Below, in pieces: positions 48,056 to 61,979 of a DNA stretch of 64,000 nt. The DNA lies in assembly GCF_024713975.1 (NCBI RefSeq), contig NC_091098.1, positions 19,740,316-19,804,315 on the forward strand, read 5' to 3'. The translations under genes were made by a program, and so were the position numbers. Source of the stretch: Paralichthys olivaceus (taxonomy: Eukaryota > Chordata > Actinopteri > Pleuronectiformes > Paralichthyidae). Under the pieces are notes generated by a model, which saw only the letters and a list, made by a program, of their open reading frames with translations, was not told the DNA's origin and searched no databases. Every line of letters starts with the position of its first letter. Position 1 is the first letter of the stretch.

Positions 48056-48479
48056 AACCAGGACTCTTCCTAAAGAGATGGCCGCTAAGAGAGGTGACCA
48101 GGAATCTGGTGGTGGCTGAGCTCCATGTGTGGAGATGGGATAAACTTCCAGGACAACCATCACGTTCTCTGGTTTGAAGAAACCAAAATGTTGGCCTCAG
48201 TTTTAGTGTCTGAAGAAAACCAAATATGAGGCATTAGTTTTCTTTTTGGAAAGTGCTGTATCCACAAAACATTTATACTTTTCTCATTTATACCAAATCT
48301 AGAGGTATAGCTGTCTCGAATTCATATTTTACAAATTCTCCTTCTTTCCACTCATAGGGATTTTTTACTCTGCCATTTTGTGGCTAAGAATCCACACTCA
48401 TTTTTCTTTGGAGTCACAATAAACACACACAGACAGACATGTACAAACACAGCAGGAGAGAAAGAGGATTTTGCATTAT
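48056..48479. other. Intergenic DNA, nothing recognised
   Basis: No exon pattern, no tandem repeat and no recognised interspersed repeat. Confidence 0.3.
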
Positions 48480-48960
48480 TTATTTTCAAATATCATCTCT
48501 CTCTTTAGCTGTGTGTCTGTCGCCCCGAGAATCCCATTATCTCTCAATAACCTGTGAGGCGCCTGTGTGTTTCTTCAGTTAGGGACCATGATTAGTGCAC
48601 TACTACCACGTGCTACAGCTCACTTATCACTGCGCTCCGTCTCTTTCCCTCCATGCCTGTCCTCCTTCTTCTTCGCACCCTCTCCATCACCGTCAGCTAT
48701 AGAGTCTGGGGCCAGCCATAATTGTGGTAGATTGAGCTGATCTTTCGATCTCACACCCAGCTGAAATGGCAGATGCGAGATTTTAAATATTTCATTCTTC
48801 AGGAGTGATGAAAGGGAAAATATCTCACAGAAACAAAAGTTCCATAAAGAGTCCCTAATCGCAGCACGGCAGAAATAAATCTCCATCTTATTGAGCCATT
48901 TGGTCTGTAATTGAAAAACAAATGGGAAAAAACAGCAGTCTGTCCAGAGTGGTTCAGAGG
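48480..48960. other. Conserved-non-coding-like block
   Basis: About 480 bp of non-repetitive sequence with AATCCCATTATCTC, GGCCAGCCATAATTGTGG, GAGATTTTAAATATTTCATT and CCATTTGGTCTGTAATTG. It is the largest stretch with this texture in the gene-free half. Conservation is untested. Confidence 0.3.
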
Positions 48961-49204
48961 TCAAACCAGGAAATCAACCTGTTGTAGACACAAATCAAGT
49001 GTCACTGGACGTCAGCAGTGATGCCAGTCATCTTATCTTGTTCTAAGTTAGTAGCCTCTTTATTTTTTAGAAACAGTACATGTCCATTCTCAACCTGCCT
49101 GTTTGTAATGCGCTGTTTGCTCGGCCTGTGGTGATGCTGGTTGCAGCTTTTCTCTCTTACCCTTTAATTTGCTGAGTTATCTTGGAAAACACAAACCATT
49201 TATT

Positions 49205-49345
49205 TATTTATTGATCTTGACCTTTGACCGATCAGCTCCAAAAGTTAATCATCTGGAGATACATCCCCCAAAGTTATAATCGCACCAAGTTTGGAGAAAA
49301 TCCATCCTCTTGTTGTTATTTTGTAGACGTACACTCTTGCACACA
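49205..49345. mobile_element. Interspersed repeat fragment
   Basis: AAGTTAATCATCTGGAGATAC and CACCAAGTTTGGAGAAAATCC follow a common fish repeat. A related piece at 63135-63220 has TTCATGGTAATCCACCCAGT. Confidence 0.45.
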
Positions 49346-52300
49346 GGGTTGAAAACAATACCTTGCTTCTGGCTAAGCCAGCGCACAGAGTAATAAAAGT
49401 GAATGGCTTCATTACTGGGTGAAATAACTGTATTATTACTCTGAGGAGTAAATTGGAAGAGTTGGAAAACTGTATATCACAGAAAACAGGCCTTTATCGG
49501 GGACATTAATTCAGAATTTCAGCGTTCTGTATTTTGAATATGCAGCAGAAGGATGGAATGCTGCTGTCGAGGCTCTCTGCTCCATCTTCTGCTGCAATAT
49601 AACTAGTCTAATCTAATATTGTAGCTAAACTCAACTAAATTAGGTTCATGTGATACAGTACATGTAGCAGGTTTATTGGCAACTTGTTTCATTGATAATT
49701 ATATTTGCTAAACAATATAAACATTTATTATCCCAGATTTTCAGGTATTAAAGCTGATGATGCTCAACAGAAAAAAACTCTTAAGAAAATCAAATATCAG
49801 TAACATCGGGCCAATCATCATTTGGTCTCATCTCTGTTGTCCTCATTTCCTGTCAGTTTACACACTGTGGCAAAATTGTTTACATGTTTATCACAGCAGG
49901 TACTGAGCAAAAAGTTGATCTGTTTTTTGTTTGCCCGTCTTCTCCTGTCTTGCTCTGTTCTCCAAACCATCAAGCAAGCAAAAAAACACAAACATCCACA
50001 CACACCTTCACACTTATTTCACCTGTTTTTGTGGCTTTTTTGAACTTCCAATCAGAAGAGGATTCCTTGATTGTGTCTTTGTAGAGCACAGAGCGAGCAG
50101 CTATTTCTGTCAGCCACAGGGATCAGTGGGAGAGGCAACGTGATTGACTGACTTGATGAGCAACACACTGATTCAAGATCTGGAAGGAGTAGGTTAAAGA
50201 CGTAGGCCCAATTTACTTCATGCATGACAAAGATGGCCGAGGCCATGTGAGCTGAAGAAGGAAACAATTAGAATCAGACCTCTGGGGTTGTCTTCTTGCT
50301 CTCTCTTTTCAAGTTGACTTCCTCTTTAACATCTTCATGTATGGTACCTCTTTTTCATTTTCAATTTTGTTTTGTTCTTTTTGGTCAGTTTTGCGTCTGT
50401 TTGTCAGAAACTTCATCCAAGTGCTCATTGTGCTCGCAGTGAAATTATCCAGACAGTATCTTGCATTGTTCTCACATGGGCTCACTCAGACATTCTCTGG
50501 AGTTTTTGCTATAGGGGAGTGGCAGAAAACATTCCGCAGAATGTCCGGAGCAACTTACTCGGATATTTGCTGTCTCACGTACAGCCCCTCTGGACAATTT
50601 CAGGAGAATATCCAGAGTTCAGTGCATGTCTGAAAGCAGCTATGAAGGACAATTTGCATTATATTACTTTCTTGTTCAGGGTGTGTCATGCTTAGACCAC
50701 CAAGGCAGTCAGGCGAATCATAGAGGAACCCCTTATATGACCATAGCAGCTCCCTATTGACCCACTCCCAGGAGACAGCAGAGGGGTTTGTCCTGTCTGC
50801 TCTGTCAGTTGTGATGAGCCTCCAGTCGGGAGACAATACTCCACATCTTCATTTTCTGTCACTACCAGGAGAGATGCACCTGAATCAGTACTAACAACAT
50901 TGTTTTCATTTTGTTAGGGTCAATTAAAAGCACAACCCATGAGGTCACAACTATTGTTCTCCAGCTTCGTCTTTGCTAATGAGGTTGTGTGCAGTTGAGG
51001 CTCGCTGCCATTTCCCGCAGCTATTGTCATTCCATCTGAATTTGGACCATATTATATCACTCCGACATCAGAGAAGTCTGTAGTCTCTGGGGATGACAAT
51101 ACGGCTGCTGTTTACAGTAAAGAGCAGGACTGACAGGGTCATCTGTTCCACCAACCTAATTGTCTGCATTGTCCGCACATGAAGATGAACACAGTCTCTC
51201 TCTGCAGTGTGTGGAGAGGTTGTAAAGGTCAGACTGCAAAGAGTTGGGGCAGACAATCGTGTTTTGTTGTGACTAAACGCTTGTCACGGCTCTGTAAGAC
51301 GCTGACAGAGTCGTACATCATTGGAAGTCAGACACAGGGCAGGCAAGAATTCATCAGAGGTGCCATACTGCTTTAATTCAATTCTAAAGTGAGGCGATGT
51401 TTTCCAGCTCAGCAGGTTTACACGCACAGGGAGCCATGATGGAGGAGAAGTGTATTTACTAATCTGTATTTCCTCACAGCTTTTACATTTTCATTAGTGA
51501 ACTGGTCATTTAATTCTTGAAACTTTTCTCATGCAGTAGCACATTAGCCTTGTGCAATGTGTGACTGTTTGCAATAAGGGCTACCACTCTGTACTCAATG
51601 TTTTACAATGTCACAGTTTTCTTACTATGAACAAATCCCACGAAAACAACAAAGACTTCATGTGCGGTTGTTCGTCTTCCCTAAAACTTAACCCAGTGGT
51701 TTCTATAGAGATGTAAAAATGTCTGACACATAAAGCTAAATGATGATAGTTTGAATTTGGGACAGATATCCACAACTGATGACTCCTAATGGTTTTCTTG
51801 ATCTCCTGAGTTCTGTTTAGCTCCACATTTTTGACTGAAGGACTGCCTTAAAATCTGGAACAAATGTTTATATTCCCACTCAGAAAGAATTTGTTGTCAC
51901 TTTGCAAATTAGCAAATTAGCATGCTTACATTTTAGACTAACGTGATGGACATGGTTATTCTTTGTACCCATGTCATTGTTCCTGGTCCCTCTGTCCTCT
52001 CTCATAGTACAATATGTGGTTTATTTATTAGGTACCACAGTGCTTATATCATAGTACATGTTCAAGTATGCAGTATGGTACATACTATATTAAACAGTCT
52101 GGATAATACCATAGTACAAGTACCATGGCAGCTAATTCATGTCTTAGTTGAAAAGTCCTGAAAATGGCCATCCCTATCCTTTAAGCTGTTTTCGCTTCCT
52201 GTTTTTAGAATCGGAAACAGAACAATAGTAAAATCAACCAGACTTTGCAAAGTGGTGAAATGTGTAAGACAACCTTATCTGAAGGTGGCTCATAATTAAA

Positions 52301-52916
52301 ACTGATTAATTCTTTGTTTAGCTGAATGAAATGGGTGTGTTGTCATTACAGGGACAGGAAGTTAGGAGGGGGAAGTCTGACAGAGGTGGGACAGATGGGG
52401 ATCAACTGAATCACAAAATCACTTTACTCACAAGCCCTTTGTCACAGCTGAAACATCCTTTGAGCTGCTCAGAAAGTAAGTTGATTTCAGCTAAAAAGGC
52501 CACTTAAGAGAACAGAATGATGTGGTGATTGTGGCGTACAGGTGCCATCCTGTATTGTCCTGGTGCTATCTTTTCTTTTTTCACGATGCAGATTCTGAAT
52601 AACACATGAATCAATTTGTTGGCTCAAACCGATGCTCAAAATGAATTATGTCCATGGTGTCTTGTTTACTCGCAGCTGACCTACTCTCCTGTCTGTGTGA
52701 GATGCAGTTATTCCCATGTGATAAAAGTTCAAATGTCATGTTAAAAATAAATCCTCATTCTGCCAAAGGGACATTTAGTATTCCTTTCATGTTTTGCCTC
52801 CTTCATCATTTTTCCCGATCCCTTTCAAAACATAGCTTTTTCATTTTTATTCCAGTTAATATCAGCCAGTTAGATGCATTAAGGCGGCTGAGGCCTTCAG
52901 ATGTGATGGACTCACG
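49346..52916. other. Intergenic DNA, no gene seen
   Basis: Several open stretches of 60-107 codons (for example 50337-50695) lack family pattern, splice context or codon bias. The part 50515-50640 may be an old repeat, but I cannot name it. Confidence 0.35.

Positions 52917-52962
<46 letters not shown>
52917..52962. repeat. (GATT)n microsatellite
   Basis: Eleven uninterrupted GATT units. Confidence 0.97.
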
Positions 52963-52963
<1 letters not shown>

Positions 52964-53654
52964 CGTCTGCAGTTCATGTGACTTACTGTAGCGTTTGCAG
53001 ATAATAGCTTTGTGATGAGGTTCAGTTCTCAAACACAACTTCCAGCTTTTCACACACGGTTCACACACACCCACTGAGATTGATTCTCGGGTCTACTGTC
53101 AAAACTTAGATGGAGTTTAGGTAAGAATCACTGAAGTGCTGAATTGAGAAATGTACCGAGGTTTGTTTCGCTGTGATAGGTTTCAGCTAACGGGCGAAAT
53201 GGAGAAATCAGAAGATCGGAAATTTAGCCTTTTCTACTTTATTCTTAACTCGTTTTTTGCTTTTGTGTGACCAGTCTCAAGTTGTGGGATCGGTCTCAAG
53301 CCTCCTCTTGTCCTTTGCTCCCTGTCAGACTTCCCTGTCACTGTCCTGCTGCCCTGCCACCCTGCCAACCAACGGCCCGCCTGCTGCCACACTGACGGAG
53401 CTGAGAAACAGTGCGGCTGACAGTCAGGGTGACTCACCGGCCCCAGATGGGTTCTCTAAAGACGCCCTTACACGACCAACATCCCCAACACATCCAAAAT
53501 AGGAACAATACCAAATGTGGAAACAGGAACTTTCCTCCTAGTGACGTGGGACTTTTAAAACATTTTACGAAAGGAATGTTAGATTTTCACACATGTCCAT
53601 TTGTTTGTAAGCAAGATTACATGAAAAACAACTGAAGAAGCTGATCTGTTCTGT

Positions 53655-53830
53655 TTTTCCAGGAAATAATGGATGGATCTTGACAAAAAAAGAGGAAGGT
53701 ATGTTTAGGGAACTGATATTCATGTGTGTGTGAAATTCGGTGCAGCTTGATTAAATTAAAGGGGACTGATGGGCATTGAGGGAGGTTTGGACTCTACAGA
53801 GTGCCATTCTAATTTTTATAGAGATCCATA
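53655..53830. mobile_element. Interspersed repeat, family with 47825-48055
   Basis: GGAAATAATGGATGGATCTT, GGAACTGATATTCATGTG and GAGTGCCATTCTAATTT are aligned in order with the other copy. Non-coding and degraded. Confidence 0.5.
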
Positions 53831-54715
53831 GCAGACATGAAAAACAATTTTGCATGTACTCATGTCTTTATTCTTTCTATATGGTTTCAAAGAGTAGATA
53901 TTTTCCGGTGCAGGAGAAACAGAAGTTGCATGTAATTGAAAACAAATCATTTATTTTTCACCTGCAGTGAAGGGTGTTTGAGTCAGGCTTGATCAAACAC
54001 ACACAGGTAGGTCTGTTCACAGATCTCACAACAGCTGCAGGTGTGACTGAGTGTTTCTATATGAGCTCATGTGCATGTGTACAGCTGGCCTCAGCACAGA
54101 TATGGCTCTTGGTGTGTGCCAGGAAAAACACAGGCAGAATAAAAGAGATCCTGATTGTGTGTCAAGCTGAAATATTAGAGATGGATTTCCTTAATGGAGA
54201 TTTAAAAAATGTTGACGCAAAATTACACATCTTATCCTGCATTTGAATCCACACTCCATAACAATGCAAGTGTTCAAAAAAAAGATCTGCTCTTACAATT
54301 CACTATTGTTGTTCCTCATTTATAATATTTTCTGCATCCAACTACAAGTAGACAAACGGCCCATTTTCACACTCAGCACGAGTTCCCACTCACCCACCAA
54401 GTAAATGAAGAATAAATTCAGAAATTTCTCTTTTTTCTCTCAGAAGACTCTTTTCTGTCTTTCTTTCCTTTTCTTCCTGCTTTCTCCTCAACCGCTCATC
54501 GGACCAAGATGATATTTCGTGATTTTGTTGCTGGGGACTCACAAAAACATCATTAGTAGTTATTGGAATTTTAACTGTGGGTGCAAAATATTAAAATGAG
54601 GATGAAATGCCTGCTGTGGCACTCCTGTGGAACTGGACCTGCTGGATGGATGTGTTTGTGATATATGAGGTTTATACTACCTGGGAATCGAATCAAAATC
54701 CCAAGCATTTACATC

Positions 54716-54722
54716 AACACAC

Positions 54723-54774
<52 letters not shown>
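54716..54774. repeat. (CA)n microsatellite
   Basis: A nearly pure CA run of about 58 bp. Confidence 0.97.
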
Positions 54775-54776
<2 letters not shown>

Positions 54777-55098
54777 CTGTTATTGTGAGCATCATCTCTG
54801 TAAGCAGCACAGAGCCGTTCAGTAGCAGAAGCGTTTGACAAAGGTGTCCCTAAATAATGCATGAGCAATAATTGAGGGTCTTCACTGTCAGCATTTGTGT
54901 TAGGTAGCCTTACATGTAGATGTACATGTAACTAATAATTAACAGTGTTCCCTGACAATGATTTCCACCCACATATCACTTCATATTAAACATGGAGGGA
55001 AGGAGAAAGGCCAAGTGGGATCACATATTGCTGGGAGGCAACTGCACGACATCTGAAGGAGCGAATTAAAAAGATAAAGATAGCAAGGTTTTGTTGTT

Positions 55099-55119
55099 CT
55101 CTCTCTCTCTCTCTCTCAC

Positions 55120-55192
<73 letters not shown>

Positions 55193-55207
55193 GTGTGAGT
55201 GTGTGTG
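55099..55207. repeat. (CT)n-(GT)n compound microsatellite
   Basis: About 18 bp of CT, then about 80 bp of GT with minor interruptions. Confidence 0.96.
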
Positions 55208-56069
55208 ACGGCCTCAGAACTGTGGGCTGTAATAGAGAAGAGAGAGCATTAGGCACACGCAGCACTGAGGCAGCGGTAACTTGCGGCAGAGCTCCACAGA
55301 GTCCTCTCCATCCGTAATCAGTGGAGTGAGTGGGGAGTCACACTTTCTTTTTCCTCCACACAAACAATCCCCATCTCTCTCCCTGTCTGTTTCCTTCTTT
55401 ATCATGCTTTATTTCCTCTCTTCCCCCTTTTCTTCTGCCGTCTGTAACTTTATTTTACATTCATCCATATTCATTTGCTGCTCTGGATAGATACCTTCTG
55501 TAATATTGTTCTTTGAAATCTCAGTGTACATGCACAGATTTTAAGGCAAGACTTAAATGCAAGTGCTTGCATTCAAATACATATTCAGCAACAACATGCA
55601 CAGAAGAATGTAAAAAAATCCAACAATAACAAGCATGAACGTGTGAGGGAAATATTTATTGCCTGGTCCTTTTAAGCAGAAGCAAACCCTCGTCAAAAGT
55701 CATGCATGTTATTTGATTACCAATGGAAGCCCTTGCCTCTCCAGATGCACACATCTGTTGTGTGACATCATTCAAAAATGTCTCCTTTGGGTGATATCTC
55801 ACTTAAACACGACGCCTTCTGAGCTGTGTACTTCACATTTAACAATAAGCTCAGTCACTTTAAACTCCTCTTTGCACTTCACGTCCCACCTCCTCTTTCT
55901 CATCTACCTCTTCCCCACTTGCTGAGTCTTATATAACCACAAATAGCCCTCAGTAATATTACCTGCTGTCTGTCCTCCTCATCTTCCTCCGGTCTTTCCA
56001 TTTTCTCCATCCGTCCGCTGGTCTCAGCAGGGTTTTCTGTATAACACCAGATCCCTTAAGGAGCCAATT

Positions 56070-56250
56070 CATGAATAAATGAATAGAACTGGCAAATGAT
56101 AACAAGATTGCTCTTTTTATCGTGTATCAGAGGGAGACTCCAATCTAATGAGTCCATTTGCATGAATTACCTAGACTGCACATATCGTAACTTCCTCCAA
56201 AATACAATCTGCTATTATAATTTTGTATCACAGCAACATCTCATAGTCAC
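56070..56250. other. Conserved-non-coding-like block with octamer-type site
   Basis: CCATTTGCATGAATTACC contains an octamer-like ATTTGCAT next to a homeodomain-like AATTA, in repeat-free sequence. Function is inferred only from motif texture. Confidence 0.3.
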
Positions 56251-57029
56251 ACATTAAAAAAATTAATTCATCCTGGTTTGCAAAAAAAAAAGTCAATTCT
56301 GAATTCATGATTTATTTGTAATCTCCATTTTAATGGTTTCAAACTACACTGTAATGGTCTGTCAGCCTGTGGCCTATGTCACATCACTGTATGTACATAC
56401 CCCAGTCTTTGGACAAACTGGAGAAACTGCAGCAGGACATAAGGCTGGAATTATTACTATGAACTTTAAAGACTGAGTTTTGCTCCTGAGTGAAGCTTTT
56501 AAACTCTTCCTTATGGGCAGATAATGTAAATCAAAAACACAGCAAAACAAATTTGAGTACAAAAGATTAATACAAATACAAAGATTTACATTGTAATTTA
56601 GTTGTATTGCTATATGAAAATTATATCATGATAATCATTGATATTTGTAATTCACCAGGCCGAGTTGGGACCAAAGTGGTGGACCAGCCTTTCCGTAGAC
56701 CCACTCTTACTTAAAACCAGAAAGTGATGGACAAATCATTCCACAATCATTCCTAAATTTCTCCTTATTTCTCCTCATGTCTCCTCATGTCTTTTTTTGT
56801 CTCCTTGTGTCTCCTCATGTCTTTTTTTGATTCCTGGTTCAGGATCCATACAATAGAATCTTGTCCTAACAAAGCTGCCACTGTTGCTCTCTGTGCAGCC
56901 AGATGTCACAAGAATTATATAACTTTGTTAAATTTGCTTCGTTAGCAGGAAAACCAAGAAGAGGAGTGTTCAGCAGACAGGTGCTATAGATCTGCATCTC
57001 ATTGAAGGTACAAACACACACTGCAGCAT

Positions 57030-57920
57030 GCAAAGCACACAGTAGCTGACTGAAGGAGCCGTCCTCTCTCTTTCCTTTTAATTGACCGAGTTATAAGGTC
57101 CTGAATGGAACGGTCTGCTGTCATTGAGAAGGTCAGAGCTGTCACATATGTGTTAGTGAAATTGTTTGTACACACACATGTATATGCTGTGGTGTTCTTG
57201 TGTGTGTGCTCTTGTGTGTGTAAATGCTAGTTTTGTTTGTTGATTAAGATGAGATACTTAGCGAAGGGAAGCGTCTTCTTTCGAATCAGAGAGTGACCCT
57301 ACAGTCATTTGCAGCCTGTTAGCGTAAATTTAGCAGCCTGTTAGCCTGACCCATGAGCCAGGTAATGACGCTTTATTCTCCTCTCTCTAATTTGTGGTTA
57401 ATTGAAAGTGAGACTACAGTTCCATTGATGTCACACATGCCAAACAGATGTATTGCTGAAGGCCTTTGAAGCCTTGAAGAAGAGCTTGCAGATTACAGAG
57501 CAATTTGCACAGATTGGAGCGTGCGATTGCTTTTTTTTCTCGTAATACTTTGCAAGCAATTCATATATTTGGTGGATTAATAGTGTAGCAGCAGTGACAG
57601 TGATAGTATGAGGAGTATTACTGGTGGTTGTGGAAATCCTCGTGCTGAACATTAGAATAAAAGTAAAAAGACACATTTGGGATGTCTTCAGAAAAGCCTT
57701 CTCCTCCAGCACACAGTATATATATGCAGGTTTAATTGCTCTCACCATTATGGCCTAAAAGGACTTCAGCCAGGAGCTTTAATAAGACAGAACGTGGCTG
57801 AAACCCAAAGTGGCATGTCCTATTAGCACAACATAAAGAGAGCGGGATATCTCGGCCTGCAGTGTTAGGTAAGAAGTCCTGTCGCCTGGCCAATCACCAC
57901 AAGCTTTAAAACAGACACTG
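57030..57920. other. Region with two or three conserved-non-coding-like patches
   Basis: Patches at 57030-57130, 57290-57420 (TTTGTGGTTAATTGAAAGTG) and 57770-57920 are free of repeats and have homeobox-like AATTA/TTAAT cores. A short internal duplication (GCAGCCTGTTAGC) occurs at 57312-57352. No coding pattern. Confidence 0.2.
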
Positions 57921-59899
57921 AGCAGGTGTTGAACTCCTTCCTGCTTATCTTTCAATAGTTTGACAAGTTTACATTGGTTTTTATCAGTGGATCATTTAAA
58001 TCAGCTAAATTACAAACATGTTCACACCGGCTTAGTTTGAGTGACTCATGGCGTGTGTCTTGCTGTTGTTGGAATATGAAAACGTTGAATGGTGTTGAAA
58101 TTGTTAAGAGAGAAAAGAGGATGACTGTCTGGGTGATTTATCTTTCTTTTCCATTTTTAACCCTGTGAAGCCGCATTCATTCATTTATGATCAAGAAAAT
58201 CAAATTTTTTCAGATTGAAGGATGTTTTTCAGACATTGACATTTTTTTGTATCGTATTTGATACAGCAGGTACTTATGACACTTTGATGTCAACAACAAT
58301 GTCTATTTTAGAAATAACTTTCTTTTGAAACAATTCATTGGGTAACAATGTAACAATGCACAAACAGGAACCTTTTACAATCTTTTTATTTTACCCTGTG
58401 GTCTGCAAAAAAAAAATGTTTCTTGACTCTTCCCACAGTTTATTTTGACAAAAACACGATTATTGATTTAAGCTACCTGTTAAGGAAGGTTGTAGAGACT
58501 AGAAAAAGAAACTGAATTTGTCCATGTTGAAAGAAGCTTGTCATGGATTTCAGCTTTGTTAGCTCTATTAGCACTGCGCCACATCCTGCATTAAATAAGA
58601 TCAGGTCCCTCCAACAGGCTCGAGAGTGTGAACTTCCACTACTACTATTTATTTTCTTTATACTTTTATTATCTTTGGAAAAAGGCAATATCTCAGAATA
58701 TATCAACATTTCCAGCATTTTTACAACCATCACTTCTCTTTTTTTAATTTACATGTATGTATGGTTATGCGTCAGAAGACTAGTAACCACTCTTACATGC
58801 AAACTTACATTTTTTTTATATCTTAGTCCGTCATTTCTTTAGCTTTCTTACGAGTGTCCATCTCACATTCTATTAAACCAAGGCAGATTACATTTCAACT
58901 ATTTCCCAGGGAGAGAAAAGGAGCATATAAAATTAGTGGAATCATACAAAGTTTCACATTGGGGTCATAAATAAGATCTAGATATCCCAAATCTGATCAA
59001 ATTTGTCTTTTTGGATTTAGAAATAACTGTTAAACAAGTTAATCCTTAAAGAGCTTTCAGACTACACCAACATAGTTAAGTGACAGGTCACCCAAATATG
59101 GTGTAGTGAATGAACCCAGTCTGATGTGTGGTTTTATATCTGGTAATGAGGAGTTCACACTGAGGATGTGTTTGTGTGTGTGCGTGTGTCAGATTAGAGA
59201 CGAGAGGTGAGGTTTCAGCTTCAGCTGTTGCCAAACCTCATCCTTCATTAAAAGTTTAGTTAAATTGCCTCTTACCTTTTTTCCTTTTGCCTGCAAATCA
59301 CTCTCAACTTTAGAAGTAAGATACTCTCTGTGTCTTGATTTTAATCCAAAGCAGACAGTTACAACAGATACAAGGTTTTATTCTTATTTGCACATGTATC
59401 AGCCTCTTGATTTTTCTTTCTCTCCCTTGATTAAATAATTCAGAGGAGTACAATTTTCCAATGTGGTGACTGCGCCTTGTCAACAATCAGGATTGGACTC
59501 ATCTTCAATTTGTCCATTCGCATTGACACACAAGTTCATTATATTGGTCTGATGCCATATGGATCACCACTGTTCTTCCACCGTCCGCGTCACTGCATTA
59601 TCTCAGATCAATAAGACACACTGCTGCTCATTGCAACCCACACCAGCTTTCTTTTTACTTGCTTTACAACAGTTAAAACCAGTAGCTATGGGTTACTAAC
59701 GGTATTAACAATGAACAGGCCTTTTGTCATATGAAAAGCATGAGTCAACATTAAGGGCCATCATCTATTGCATCTTGTACAATAACTTACTTGTTTAAGT
59801 GTCTGTTTTGGTTAATTCCAGTTTATTTCATGCAATAATTCTTCAGGGACTAAAGGAAACTCATTAATGAACATCCCTCTTGTCTTGAGGTATGATTTA
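57921..59899. other. Intergenic DNA, nothing recognised
   Basis: AT-rich, with short poly-A/T runs and open stretches under 100 codons lacking any family pattern. Confidence 0.3.
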
Positions 59900-60110
59900 A
59901 CTTAAACCATGACTCAAATTGTGAAGTGTTTATATCACAGCCCACCGCTATTCACTGATAATGAGGACACCCATAAGAGCCTGTGGCTGTAAATCGTGTT
60001 CAAAGAGATGCAATTAGACCTCATCCTCACATGTTCGCAAAATATCTGAGCAGCCTGTCCTCTTATATTTCATGATCATCAATGGCTTTATATATACCTT
60101 TTATTTAGTG
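59900..60110. other. Conserved-non-coding-like block
   Basis: ATTCACTGATAATGAGGACA and GATGCAATTAGACCTCATCC in non-repetitive sequence; texture only. Confidence 0.22.
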
Positions 60111-61970
60111 CCTTGAAATGTATCATTTCCAAAAGATCATGATATTATATTGTGAGTAAGATATAAGAGTATGGTCTAAAGGTGCGCTATGTGAAATGTC
60201 CCCCTGACACACAAAATAAATGAATTGTATATTTGTAAAACAAAAAAATTGTTTTGGCGTCAGTTCATTTTAAGTATTATGTATAAAGGTTGAATAGATT
60301 TTTACAAAACAGTCCAAGTACCCTGCCTCTCTCCGAGAGGTCAGCTGGGATTTCTGGAGTTCATTTTGGTGATAATCACAATGCAGTACACTGGATATAT
60401 AATAGAAATACTTTCACCGCCGTTAGCATTAGCCATACCAGCTGTCAGCCCTGCTGGCTGTAGCCCCCCACCTCTGAATGCTAATTCAAACCTATAGCGA
60501 TTAGTGCTATTAACATGCTGATCACTGTGTCGATGCAGAAACACTGAGGAGGAGGCAGAGGGATCCTGACCTTATCAAAGACTGAGCAGCAGTGGCCATG
60601 CTCAGAATATAGAGTGACCTTTTTTCAACAAAAAGTGAAAACTGTGCTGTAATTGTTTGGTTTTTCGATGTCCGGCAATGTTTCCTGAGGCCGATCTCAC
60701 TTTAATTTCCTGTTATTATCAATAAATCTCATCAACACTACAAAACCAAAAATGAAGTGTTCTACTAACAAGTATTTTTAGAACTTCGTGCTGCTTAAAA
60801 AAACTTACTCTTGACATATATTTCATCATTTTGAACATAGCCACTGTTGGAGTGAAAATGCAGCAGAAGAGAATGAACACTGGCATTGTTCACTTTAATG
60901 AAGAAAAACGACCAAACAAAAGCAACTGTGTGTGTGGATGACAACACTGTGGGGCCATAAGCAGGCTGGTCACACTGAAAGAACTTGTCAGGATAAATAA
61001 ATGCTGATTTTCTTATCTACCTTAGGGGAACTGTTAAAAACTGCATATATAACGTCTAAATTTACAGGTAGACAGAATGTTAATAATAATTTGTTCATCA
61101 TCGAAGCTAAGGCTAATGAGAAAGCATTTGTTTTTCTGTCTAAAATAGGATGATTAAAAAATTAAAAGATACTAAAATTTTGACCTTGGAGGTGGAGTCT
61201 TTAGACTGTGGGAGGAAGTCCCACTCTAAGGAATCCCACGTAAAACATGGAGGGAACGTGCAAACTTTTAAGATGGAATTTTCAATTTTATTTCAAATCA
61301 TTAAAATTTCAGACATTTCTGTCACCAAAGTAGTTTTCATCGTCCCTAGAGCGACATTAAAATCCTTCAGGAGACAGAAATGGCAGGAGACATTTCACTC
61401 AGATGTCATCCACTGTTACATGAGAAAAAAGTAAGGAATCACCACAATGCGCATGTCCCCAAAAGGATGTAGACTATATACATCTAGAAACTGAATGATC
61501 CACATGACCGCCTGCACCACATCCACATTTCATGGCAGTCCATCATAGTATCCATGTATATCCCTCCTAAATCAATGCCTCTTATAAAGTAACACCGCTT
61601 TTATTGTTACCAGCGTTTGCTTAAAACATGGACAACTTGTGATTTACAGAATAGTGCTCATTAAATTTCACATTGAGAGGAGAAGCTGTTGTTACTCACT
61701 CACATCACTCAAGATGAAAAAATTACTGCTTTGACAGGATCACTCGAAAAAAACACGGAGCTCGAAAAACGTACTTTCTCTGAAGGCTAGTTTAACATAA
61801 CAACGCCGGAGACACGAGAGGCCCTTAACAAGACACTTGCACTATTGATGTACATCAGCACCAGAAGTTTGGAGACAGACTTGTGACACGTGAAAAGGAG
61901 TATAATGATGTTGTGAGGTCAAACGCAGAGCAGTATGACACACAGTGGAGAGGGACCCTTGTATGATAGA
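60111..61970. other. Intergenic DNA, no gene seen
   Basis: The start of this interval (TCTAAAGGTGCGCTATGTG, 60176-60194) may be the end of an old inverted-repeat element. Nothing else is recognised. Confidence 0.3.
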
Positions 61971-61979
61971 GGAAGAAGA

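Noticed and set aside
50337-50695. Two overlapping frames of about 100 codons in the gene desert
   Set aside because: No recognisable domain, no splice context, and two frames open at once, which points to chance or an old repeat.
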